In this document: piece after piece, positions 25,401-36,938 of the stretch
Layout: each line of letters begins with the position of its first letter
Numbering within the stretch: position 1 is the stretch's first letter
Assembly (NCBI GenBank): GCA_013398295.1
Contig: VZSF01000859.1
Coordinates: 1 to 64,000 of the forward strand
Source: Chionis minor
Taxonomy: Eukaryota; Chordata; Aves; Charadriiformes; Chionididae
Direction of reading: 5' to 3'
Length of the DNA stretch: 64,000 bases
The notes under the pieces: model-generated
The model's input: only the letters and a program-made list of their open reading frames with translations
What the model was told of the DNA's origin: nothing
Databases searched by the model: none
Made by a program: the position numbers and the translations under genes

Positions 25401-26950
25401 TGCAAAGTAGAACGATGTTAACATATGCAAGGAGTGGGGTTTTTGTCTTTAATATCACAAGCATTAGCTACAGATCTTTATAGACTTCACTTTAATTCAG
25501 ACTTTTCCCATCTGTCAGGGAGCTGTAAAATTAGGACACATCCCATCCATCGTTTAGTGGGGAGCAGAAGGGGAGGGCTGTGTTCTGCATGGAGCTTTAC
25601 TGCACATGGCTTCTGGCAGTGTCACCAGAGGAGAGGATCTATAGGTTGAAACGGTGCTGGGGACAAGGTACGCAGGGTGTATGTATTTTCAGGGATGTTT
25701 GCCTCTCTGCAGCTGAATGGCTATTCACAGATACAGTGTTAGGTGTGATGCTGGTGTGTGTCTGCCAGCTAAATTTCATTTGGAAGGGATCTTGCTTGTA
25801 AGCCTGCTCAATGATGCAGACCACCATGGAGATCAGACCTGCTTTGAAAGCACACTTTCTTCTGAACTTTGGCGGTGGGGTGGGGGAATGGGGGCAATGG
25901 GAAAGGAAGGAGCGGAAAAAAGAAGAATCCTTCACTAGGTGTACCCAAAGTAAGGTGAGGTATGAAATGTCTGGACCCTGAGGGTACCATCAGCCCTGAC
26001 TGTCCCTGTCCAATCCCCCAGGGCTCCCCTTGTCCTGCACAAGAGCCTACTTCAGCCCAGTGGAGCATCCCATATGCCAGGACCCCATGGCAGCCCCCTG
26101 GGGACATCAGCCCCTGCCTCAGCAACTCTGCAGCTGGGCTGGTCTCCAGCTCCCCCCTGCCCAGCCATGAGTCCTGACAGGCTAAGCCCACATCCCTGCC
26201 TGGCCTGTCTCTATCCCCAGGGAGGTGTCTTGGTGCTGCCCTGCTCCTGGATGGGGTGGTGGGACAAACCCTGGGGGACTCCCTGCTGCTCCCAGCAGTG
26301 TGTAGACAGAAAAAGGGGTTTTTTACAGCCTTATTTACGTTGCGGGGGAAACAATACAAGCTTTGCAGACAAGGCTTTGTGCATTTGGACCTCCAAAACA
26401 TACTTTTGGCCCTCTTTTGTTGAGGAGGACCTAGGTGCTTGGCGACTTCTGGAAGACATGTCTGCCCCTGGTTTCCGTGCCCAAATGTGGATTTATGTCC
26501 CAGATTCTTCAAAGTATTTTGGTGCTCCATTACTTCTCATTGTAACAACAATCCTAGCTTGTTTTATGTTTGAAAAATGTTGGTCTTGACCTCCTGGTGT
26601 GCTCATTTCCTCACTTCTGCTCCTGATGCCTGAGGTACTGTGGGCAGCTTCTGAGCAGCTTGACTTCAAGCGGCAGACGCTGTACTGGAGGAGAGAAGCA
26701 TGAGAGCTGTGTATTTTGTGGTATTCAAGTATTGTCAGTTTTCCCCTTCTGCTGCTGTGAAAAAGGGCATGCTATCTCCAAGAACTGTAGGCAGGCATCT
26801 TTGGACTGAGGGAAGTCAGAAGGGGAAGATGAGCCAGTCGTTCCCAGGAGTGTGCTTTCTCCTCACTGCCTCTAACTTGTTTTTCCGTGGATCTCACGAG
26901 TCAGCTTTTGCTATGTGGTGTGCTGCTGTTTCACCATGAATAAGGCCTTA
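25401..26950. other. GC-rich block with long overlapping open frames
   Basis: GC content rises clearly at about 25.56-26.70 kb. A 171-codon frame on plus (26074-26589) and a 240-codon frame on minus (25808-26530, the longest in the window) overlap each other. The plus frame ends in a hydrophobic stretch (APLLLIVTTILACFMF). The minus frame has a Phe/Pro-rich end where it crosses G-rich DNA. Neither shows a domain I know, and the low density of stop triplets in GC-rich DNA explains both. A decayed repeat or a lineage-specific exon cannot be excluded. Confidence 0.35.
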
Positions 26951-29900
26951 TTTTGTGTATATTTTGGATAGTTGTGCATTTTTTAGTTTGGTTGCCAAAA
27001 TATTTGGGATCCATCTGATTCTTGAGCAACTCTTCCACTTGCACTGATGAAAAGAGCACAGATGGCTTCTCAATTAGAAAACTGCAATACATTCACTTTG
27101 CCCTTCAGCCTAAAGCTGCACTGTTCCAAAACCACAAAAGAATGGTACGTCCTTTGTCCTGCGTGCTCTAAAACAACGTAACCTTAGCCAGTGTGGAGTA
27201 ATTTTGAGGAAGCAGACATTCTTCCGATGTGGAGGCTGGAAATCAAGTATTTAATCAATGGAAGCAAGTTTTCTACCCTGGAAGTATTGACATTCTCAAT
27301 TACAGTGGCAACATCAAAGCTTTCTGCATGAAGCTTTCGCCAGCCCTTGAAACATATGGTGGAATATTTTTGTGCTGCTGCTGCTCTACTATGGTGTATT
27401 GGATTTGTGCTTGCATCATTTTCTTCCATTAGTTAGGCTCACCCTACTTCACCTTTCCAATTTATTGGAACTTAACTGTTCATTGTCAACTGGCTCAGGA
27501 ATGCAGAGCTAAACTCCGTAGCCAACATATGGCCTGAAGTTAATAAATTTAAATGCATGAAATAGAGTAATTTTGAACTAATATGTTAATGTTGATAGCT
27601 TTTACCGCAAAACTCTTATTACATCTGTCTCGGAGACTTTAATTTTTTTCAGATGTTCTTCATGCACATCATATTGTACCTATGCATGGTATCACAACTT
27701 TTTTTTTTTCTCCTTACAGGGGCCTAATGGGAAAACATGAGGGTTTTGTACAAATAAAAGCTTTGCATTAACTGAAATGGAAATGATACAATTTCATCTT
27801 TTAGTAAACACCTTTGCTGACATTCTCATAAACAGTAAGAGGAAAAAAAAGGAAAAACATTTTGGGATGTGGCTGTGAGAAGCTCCTTCCGTCCCTAGAA
27901 GAAGGAATTTTTCTCTTTCCCCAAACCCCCTTTCCCNGTAATACATGCAAGCAAACCTTTCATAAGTCAACATCTATTTAGGCTCATGGAAGAAAACAAA
28001 GGACTCAGATCTGAGTGTGCTTTTGCTATGTGTATTCATTTTATTTGTGCAGAAAAATGAGAGAAGCACAGTTACCTACAGGCACGTTGTCTGAATTTAT
28101 TGACCTCTCTTTAGGTTGGCTTAGAAAGAATATTGTACTGTCCATGTGCATTGGCTGATGGGTTGAGGATACAATTTTATTACCACTACCATCCAAAGGG
28201 TAGCTATTTAACGTGCTGAGGTCTGAGTTTCACCTCCAAATTTCTCTGTTCAAACTGGAGAAATTTTAGCACTTTTGCCATTTTAGCACCCTGCCATTTG
28301 CCGGGTGGTTTGGTTACTTCCTGTAGAAAGCTATGAGCCTTCTCCTGATCAATATTAAGATTTCACTTCCCTTTACTCACAGCAATGAAACGGCCATCAT
28401 TGTCTCATTTATTTTGATTTTTATTGATGCCGGTTCCCAGGGCTGCGGTTGACTTTAACAGGACAAGCACCTTATCTGATCCTCTTTCCTCTTCTCCCGC
28501 AAGATCTGCAGTTATCAGGCATCAGTATTTTATTTTCTTCTGAAGGGGCTGGACATGGAGGAGGCTGCTGTGGCTCCCCTTCTATGGAGGGGCTGTGAGG
28601 ACTTTTGGGGTTGATGATCTGAGACCAGCTGAAAGACTACATTAGCTTTTTTTATTTTTCCTTGCCCCCTTGTAAGACTCCAAAATGAAAGGCTGGGAGT
28701 TGACACCCTTGAGGCTGCGGTAGGCGCTCTCTCCACTATGGGTCTATGTTGGACATCTTACTCAACCCAGAAGGCAAGCTTTGGGGTGTCCCTCAGCCTG
28801 ATGTGCCCTAAATCTTGCTTCTGGTTTCCTGTGTGGCGGGCACACTGCCCGGGATGGAGGCCGGGCAGTGGGGTGCAGCCATGCCCAAGGGCAGGCTTTA
28901 GCATGGCCACCCTTTGTGTGCAAGCGCATCTGGGAGAGATGAATGTGCCTGGGTCTCTCGGGCTGCACCAGGGTTTCCTGCAGCCGCTAGTCTGTCATCT
29001 CGTGATGCTGGTGGGTCTCTTGTGATACTTCCTTTTATTCCCTACCTTGGCACGCCTACACTGGCATAATTTTTGTATCAAGTGGAAAAATCAACCTGTT
29101 TGTCTTGTAAATAGCTGTTGAGCACTCAGGGGAGGAGGGGAAAAAAGCTTGGCCCTTGATGGAGATCATCTGGTATCTTTCTTCAGCTCCATTCCACCCC
29201 CCTTTCTTCCAAACCCCATGCTGAGCTTCCCTCTCCACTCTCCCAAGCACTGGAAACAGAGGAGGGAAGGCAAGATGGAGATATGGCAGCTGGAGTAGAG
29301 ATTAAGGCATTACGTGGTCCTGCAAAAAAACTCCATATGCTTTGGCAGCACCTCACTTGTATTGCATCTTAGATTAAATGCCTGGATGTCATGAGGCCAT
29401 TGCATGTGGCAGTCCTCCATGATTTTTGAGGATTGTTCTGTAGTTTGAATCCCCACATCCGAAGAACTGGCCAAAACACAGTTTTTGTGGAAATATGTCT
29501 CGTTATACTTCATGTTGGAAAACAAAAGAACTGACAGTGATTAAGTATGGATATACACAGATGGCAGAAATAAAACTTTATGAAATGATATAGGATGAAG
29601 TAGCCCGAAGTGCGTGTCAGTCATTCTGCTGTTAAGTATTCACGTTAACCAGGGGAACAATTTGGACAGTGAGGACATATTGTTCTGTCTCTGTTAGAGA
29701 AAAACTAGGTAACAGAGAGGTTAAATGTTTTCTCTGAAGTTACCTAGCCTTATGCATGTTCTGTATGTCCCTATTTCTCCTCGTGCATTCTGCTTTAGTC
29801 CCAAAGCTTTATCTTTTTTCCTCTTACAAATTTTCCTGTTAGGTTATATATATATAAAAATGAGAAAATATTATATATCTGATTATATGAACTACACTGA

Positions 29901-32349
29901 TAGTGAATTTGGTTTTTGGGTTTTGGCATCTTTTTCGGTAAGGTCAGATAGTAGACCTGATAGATCTAAATCAAAACACTAAACCCCCACAAACCAAACC
30001 CCAGCCTTTTTCAGATTGACTCCTCTTTTGTCTGTGTTCCCCAATTCTTTGACACAAAAGAAAACACTCTTTTGTGGACACTTTGAAGAAAAGCAAAGGA
30101 AATGAATAGCCATCATCCCCAAGAGAGGAGAAGGAGGAATTACTTGTATCTTCTCTTACTCTGTTTACCAGTGATTAAGATGCTTGTTGAGGTCATAGGA
30201 GATTTGAATGGATTTTCCTTTTGTGTCGGAGGAAATACGAGCAACCTCATGTAAAAAAATGTGTACCTTATATACAGGATAAATGTGGATGTCATAATCT
30301 TCTACATATGCAGTGTTTAAGAAACCATTTTTTCCTGACTTGTGTCCCACATCCCCCCCACCCCCTGGCCCGGTGCCTGGCTTGTGTAGGGATCTTATGT
30401 GAAGGTATTGAAAAGCTTTGTGGTTGAGCCAGGGACCGAACTCACCTCTCTTTGTTCTGAAGCAGGCAATCAAACTATGAGACTGTCCTTCTACATGCCA
30501 CTGTTTGGCTACCCTTCCCCAAATGGAGTCAAGTCCCTGTTAGCTGGCTACTCAGTTTCTCTTTGTTCTTCCTTTCACGAGGTTTTGGTGACTACTTGGA
30601 AGTAGTAAATATACAAGATGCTTGCAAAAGTTATCGCATTGTTAAAATATAAGATTGCTGAAGAAGTATTTGTTCAAACAGCTTTGGCTTGAAGTCTAGG
30701 TTCTGCAAGACTGATTCCTTTGGCAGTATTATTGGCCCCTTGGGGGTTTGAATGTATTCACATGTTTAGATATTTTCTGCTGCAATGAAAGTTTTTGCAT
30801 TACACTTGACTTTCACAGTAAGTAGGCACTTATATAAACAAGGAGGTAATAACTAGATTCTTCTTAGTATGATCTTAAACTAGTCTAAAATGCATTAGTT
30901 GAAAAAAAAAAAAGATAATTTGCCTCCTCTGTGTGTGGGAAAGGCCTTGAGCATTTTTGTTGCCTGTGATTTCTAGCTCTATCATTGTCACCCTTTTACA
31001 ATGTCTGTTGTGTCAACAAAAATAATCTAATTTATGAAATGCAACATTATGCATCTGCTGACACTACTTTAAATGTAAAAAAAAACAAAACCACCCTGCA
31101 CAGAAAGAACTTAAGTAGAAGCTCAGAGAATTTCTTGCTTGTGTTCAGATACATAGCTCTGATTCATACAGATACCTGTTGAGTTTTAATGCCACACATA
31201 CTATCTTATTGGTTAGTGTGTTTTTAATCCTATCTTTAAACTGTGCTTTTGCTCTGCAAATTCTTCAAAAGTTGTCTCCTGAGAGATGTAAACACACAGC
31301 CCTGAAACATTCTAGAACCCTTAGATGTCTGTGAATGTCAATGTAAGCCTGGGTAAGAGCTGTATACAGGAATTTCGGGCATAGGAGTGGTGAGAAAACA
31401 AGAAGCTAGAAATTAGATTGTAGCAATCTGGTTTTGGTTTTGATAAAGTAAAGCAGTTTTGTTTGAAACGGATTATAGAGCCACGAGCAATTTGGGCAAA
31501 CACCTTTCCCATGCCTTTGAGTTTTTTTACAAATTTCACTGCAATAAATGTATGCATATAAATAAAAGATAATATGCAGACCTATCCTTAATAGAGTGTT
31601 TGTAACTTTAAATCCCCACAAATCTGAAGATTAAATCTCTTTTGCATTTGATACTGTGCAGCCAGTCTCTTGAGAGTCTTTTGGCTTTGTGAAATGAAAG
31701 TATATAAATCTGAGGCACAAATATGTACAGAGAAAAACTGCTTTTTTTCACAAGAGAAATCCATTTCTATTTTATGTTGCAGACATACTATGCCTAATAT
31801 ACATCAAGGATCACCTCTGTAAAGATAGTGGTGATATGCTGTCAGCTCCCTGCAGTGTTTTGGGTCAAGGATCTCTGTATTTTGTGGGTAGGATTGCATT
31901 TAACAGTGATATGAAACAATAGATTTCCCTAGAGTCTTTCCTCATTACTTCTTTGCTTCTCTTGTGACACAAATCAAGACTCTTGTAAAATCATTCACCT
32001 TTGTTTCTTATTTACTGGTTGCAGGCACTTTAAAACTATTTTTCAAACACTTTTCATAAGATTGAGTCAGACTGCACCGCTTGTTAGATACTGTTTACAT
32101 AAACTCTCAGTGAAATATTAGATGGGTGAAGAAACAGCACTCCTCTTCAACCCCAGATACCTTTCTTCCTTTCCTTTCTGTTCTTAGTTTTGAAGCAAGA
32201 TTAAGAAACATTTATTTATCATAAGTTTATATTTGCTCAGTTTGATGTTCCTTGTATCTTCCTTTGCAGCAGCTGTGGCTCGTGGATACTCTTGTGCTGG
32301 ATATTCTGAGCAATGCTATCAGATACTCTGCAGGAGCTAGGTGGTTTGT
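26951..32349. other. Unique AT-rich DNA, one ambiguous base
   Basis: No gene is recognised. A strong acceptor-like tract (TTTTTTCTCCTTACAG) ends at 27719, with AATAAA at about 27753. A (TA)n run lies at 29844-29857. The 28.5-29.0 kb patch is GC-richer without a recognisable product. Base 27937 is N, next to a C run. Confidence 0.5.
27937..27937. other. Ambiguous base (N)
   Basis: A single N sits after a CCC run. It is a consensus or assembly uncertainty with no biological meaning. Confidence 0.98.
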
Positions 32350-33425
32350 CATAGAATGGTTTAGGTTGGAAGGGACCTTAAAGATCATCTAGTTCCAACC
32401 CCCCTGCCATGGGCAGGGACACCTTCCACTAGACCTGGTTGCTCAAAGTCTAATCGAACCTGGCCTTGAATACTTTCAGGGAATAGGGCCTCCACAGCTT
32501 CCCTGGGCAACCTGTTCCAGTGCCTCACTACTGTCATGGTGAAAAATTTCTTCCTAATATCTAATCTAAATCTGCCTTCTTCCAGTTTGAAGCCATTACC
32601 CCTCATCCCATCACTCCATGCCCTTGTAAAAAGTCCCTCTCCGCCTTTCTTGTAGGTCCCTTTCAGACACTGGAAGGCTGCTGTAAGGTCTCCCCAGAGC
32701 CTTTTCTTCTCCAGGCTGAACAACCCCAAGCCTCTCGGTTTGTCTTCAGAGGAGAGGTGCTCCAGCCTTCTGATCATCTTCGTGGCCCTCCTCTGGACCC
32801 CCTCCAACAGGTCCACGTCCTTCTTATGTTGGGGGTTCCCGAGCTGGATACAGTATTCCGGGTGAGGTCTTACGAGAGCAGAGCAGAGGGGCAGAATCAC
32901 CTCCCTTGGCTGGCTGGCCACGCTTCTTTGGATGCAGCCCAGGATGTGGTTGGCTTTCTGGGCTCAAGTGTACATTGCTGACTTGTGTTGAGCTTCTCAT
33001 CCACCAACACTCCCAAGTCTTTCTCCTCAGGCCTGCTCTCCATCCATCCATCTCCTGTATTTGTGTATGGGATTGCCCCGACCCACGTGTAAGACCTTGC
33101 ACTTGGCCTTGTTGCACTTCATGAGGTTCTCATAGGCCCACCTCTGAAGCCTGTCCAGCTCCCTCTGGATGGCGTCCCTTCCCTCCAGTGTGTCGACCAT
33201 GCCGCACAGCTTAGTGTCGGCAAACTAGCTGAGGGTGCACTCCGTCCCAATATCCATGTCACCAATAAAGATGTTGAATAGTACCGCTCCCAGTATTGAC
33301 CCCTGAGGAACACCCCTCGTCAATGGTCTCCACTTGGACATCGACACTTTGACCGCAGCTCTCATGAGTGCAGCCATCCAGCTACTTCTTATCCACTGAG
33401 TGGTCTATCTATCAAATCCATGTCT
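32350..33425 (-). mobile_element. CR1 LINE copy 3, 5'-truncated, best preserved
   Basis: This CR1 copy runs on the minus strand, with its 3' end at 32350 (CATAGAATGG on plus, the reverse complement of the CR1 terminal octamer). Its 5' truncation point is near 33425, inside the reverse transcriptase. The PQGS motif is retained near 33298-33310 (minus reading V-P-Q-G-S). The catalytic FADD box is short by one Asp (reads F-A-D-T-K-L) and is preceded by a TAG stop (about 33208-33230). A 178-codon frame (32385-32921) still encodes the ORF2 C-terminal region, including VQRRATKMI and HWNRLPREAVEA. The long surviving frame and clean 3' end suggest it is younger than copies 1 and 2. It cannot make active enzyme. 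Confidence 0.97.
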
Positions 33426-36400
33426 CATTGTCAGCATTGGTGTTTTAATATAAATTCCACCTACTGCTTTAGCTCCCATTATTAATTACTTGGGGGATCC
33501 CTGCATGCCGAGAGCCAAAACCTGCCCTGCTTTCCCTGTGGGCAGAGGCTGATGCCACTGGAGTGGTGACCAGGCTATGGCAGGAACCAGCAGGGCTGGC
33601 TTGTGCCCGTGCTTCTTACTTGGGCTGCCTGCTGCTCTTAGGATGGCAGGAGTTAAAATTATGCCTTATTGGTGAAATCTGCTTAGGGCTAATTATGAAG
33701 CAAGTTTAAAAGTAGGCTTATGAGGGCCCTGCCAGATGGGTCCTGCCTTTGTGTTTCTCCCTGGCAACTGTGGGCGTCGGGAAAAGAAATCTCCTCCCCC
33801 AGCCAGTGCATCAGATATTCCCTCTGTGGTGACATTTCCAGAAAAAAACTGAAAGCCACAAAAAAGCCCCAGACACATGCAGTGAAAGGGAACGGCTCTT
33901 GGATGCCCCCTGGGCCCTGCTGTCCCTTCCTGGTGGGGTGGCTGCCCTGAGACCTTGGAGGGCTGGGAGCAGAGCAAACCTGAGGGCGGGCAGCCCGTGG
34001 GAGGAGAGTGGCTTAAACTATTTTATACTTTGCAAGCCTCTGCACGATGAGTCAAAAATTTTCTTTTGAGGGAGGTTATGGGGGTTCCAGTTGATGTCCC
34101 TTGCCTTACTTGAAACAGTCTTCCTCACTCCCATGTTCCCCCTTTCCCCTACACCCCTCCCTATCCCCCTTGGTTAAAAAGAGAAAGTTTTGTTCTGTGT
34201 TGGATTGGCCTAAAAGTTCACTGGTATTACCAAACATCCTGTCTGGCTGGTAGGATGAAGTACAGGAGGGGTTTGTAAGTTTGTTTTCATGACAAAGACA
34301 GTTTTTGATCTTCTGAAAGGGTCTTTCCATGGATTTCCCCCGCAGCATCCTGCTAATTTGTGTAAGATATTCAGGGACAGACCCAAACTGCGGTTTCTTT
34401 CTTAAGACATTTCCCTTGTTCCTTTCCCACTTACTGCAAAATCACTCCAGTATTTGCAATAGAATTAATTAATTCCATTATGTGCAGTGGAACTAAAGCA
34501 GCGGAGAAAATAGTGGATAAGCAAAATGGGGCCAAGGGCATCTTTATGACAGCAGAGCAAATGCTTTAATTCTAAAGCTGGCTATTCCTGTTCAAGATTA
34601 AGAATTACAATTTATTTTACCTTTGGAAAAGAGTTTAATAAAAACATCTGTGAGGAAATATTGTGTGACACTTGAAATACTTGCATACCAAAAGAGTTGA
34701 AAGTATTCTTGTTACTAGTGATTCAGAATACCTTTTTCTTCTTATTTTCAGGGTTATTCCTTTGAAGACTTCTAAAAGAAAGGAAAAAAATTAGCAAAGT
34801 CCCTTTTCATCTCCTTTCCCACCCTCTTCTAGTCATAATCATCTGCTACTTTTAAACTTTAGTTTTGTGACTCATTAGAGAAGCACAAATGCTTCTTTTT
34901 AGAGGTGTAAAGAATATGTTAGTAAACGGATACAGAAAAGTTTGCTGGCCAAAAGGTGGAGTTTTTTCCCCCCTTTAAAAATTATTTTATTTTTGATCAG
35001 CATCTTCTCTTCATCTAGAATTATCCAGGAGGTTTCTGTTCCTGGAGCCAGCTGGCAAATCTGTAACTAATTGTCAGCAGCTAAGATGGCAAAGGGGACA
35101 CAAAGGAACAGCTGTATGACTGCCCCCATTACATATAGCTTGTCTGGTCAAGCCTGGCAGGAGCTTTGCTCTGCTGGAGCTTGCAAATCCACACCGCCCA
35201 AAGCCCCAGAAACTGTTTTGTTTGATATGTGCTTTATTGAGGCTACAGTGTAACCCAAGAGTGGAATTACTGCATTTCCCCTCGCTTAGAGGAGGAAGCA
35301 CTATTTTTCTAACCTTAAATCTCTTGGAATTTGATTATAGGCCCCTGATTAATGTGCTGAGGAAAGGCATGCAGTGTGATGTGTTTCAAAGCAGGTGCTC
35401 CCACCTCTCTTGTGAACAGCAAGTCCGAAAGGAATACATGAGATGCCATGCATGGCTATACCTGCCTGGAAAGTATGGTGTAGAAGGAAAAGTTCTACAT
35501 TTAAAAACCAAAAAAAAGTTCATGAAGCAATTTTCACTTCACCTAATTCGAATTTTAATAGGCAAGCATTTACAACAGTGGCAGATTGGAAGGAAAAAAT
35601 GATTGCAAAGAGCTAAAGGAGGGCATTACCATATAATTACCATACAACTTAAAATGCATCTTGCATTCTTTCTGTAGAGGATTTCACAAACTCCTCATGG
35701 TATGCAGAAAACTTATGGCTGAGAGGTACAGCTAGGACTGTAGCAAAATACAGGTCCTATTGATAGTAATGCATGGCTTTCTCTCTAGCAGGTCTACAAG
35801 GTCTTGGTTGCAAAGAAAAAGATACCCTGGTGACAATGCATGTTCATCAAACCAGAAGCAATTTGCAGATCAGTGCACAAAAGAAAGAATACACATAAAG
35901 TCTAAAGTAAGACATGAGAACAGTGAGTGTGAGAGAGGGTGAGTGAAGATATGGGAGTTGGTTCTTGCTTTTTTCCAACTGTAAATGGAGAGACTACTAA
36001 AATATTCTCTACCGTGACTTCAGCAGGTACTCCCTTTATAAAACCCTTGATAATATAATATTTAGAAACACTTGTCAAATAGTGGACAAGTTTCCATCAG
36101 AAATCTGTCTCTGTGCTAAAGCGTCAGTGTCTGAGCAATTAGAAAAACATAAATCAAAATTGAATATTAGACTGCTGTGAGGTTTCAGCTTGGTTTTGCT
36201 GGCTCTTTCTTCTATTTGTGTAGCTTTTCAACAAGTGTTTTCTGCTTTCTGAGAGTACACAGATGTGTCATGTTAAAGAGTGGATGGAGCTGGGCTTTTT
36301 GTACTCGCTTGGTAAAAAGGAAATAGAAGGAAGGGGGGGAGATCTTCTTTCTAAAAAGAACATAGTACTTATAATCTCCACTCAATTTGTGATTTAAAAA

Positions 36401-36854
36401 ACATTTGTTGAATAAAGAATTGATTTCAGCAGTGTATTTGTTCTCTCTACCTTGCAGGGCTCGCTTGAGGGAGGGGCTAGATTACCTGTATCTTCAATAT
36501 CTGCTAGGCTCTTCATTGCTACTCTTCTAGCAGATGTCTAGCTTGATTGCTTCTCAAATTCTTTGGTGCAAAGCTTCAGAAAAAAGAGTATTTTGTGCGA
36601 TTTTGTTGCATTGTCAAAGATCAATTGAATTCTTAAGTTCTCTGAAGGGAGATGTGGGCTATAGTACAGAGGTGTTCATGGCTGAATGCTATCCTTTACC
36701 TTTCATCCATTTGTGTGAGAAGAAAATGGACAAAACAAAGCCCTAGGAATGTATTTGCTGTGTTTGGTGACATGTGCATTTTTGCTCTTGGAGACATATG
36801 CTTCTTGCTCGTGAATTGTTTTTGCTCATCTTTGAGCAACCTGCTGTAGTCAGA
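33426..36854. other. Unique DNA between two CR1 3' ends
   Basis: No gene is recognised. The 33.5-34.0 kb part is GC-richer. A 126-codon plus frame at 35222-35602 contains basic stretches but no known domain. A 70-codon frame starting with the ATG at 36534 follows an acceptor-like sequence (CTACTCTTCTAGCAG) directly, again with no recognised family. Confidence 0.5.
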
Positions 36855-36938
36855 GGTGTCCCTGCCCATGGCAGGGGGGTTGGAACTTGATGATCTTTAA
36901 GGTCCCTTCCAACTCTAACCATTCTATGATTCTATGAA
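36855..36938 (+). mobile_element. CR1 LINE copy 4, 3' tail only
   Basis: About 85 bp of CR1 3' UTR. It reads CCTGCCCATGGCAGGGGGGT, TGATCTTTAAGGTCCCTTCC, then two tandem ATTCTATGA octamers at 36921-36937. Extreme 5' truncation like this is the usual product of target-primed reverse transcription by CR1. It lies opposite in orientation to copy 3, about 3.4 kb away. Confidence 0.93.

Noticed and set aside
32757..33124. Plus-strand frames of 72-74 codons and minus-strand frames in other phases
   Set aside because: They are shadows of CR1 copy 3.
35222..35602. 126-codon plus-strand frame
   Set aside because: No domain is seen, its basic tail comes from an A-rich stretch, and its splice sites are weak.
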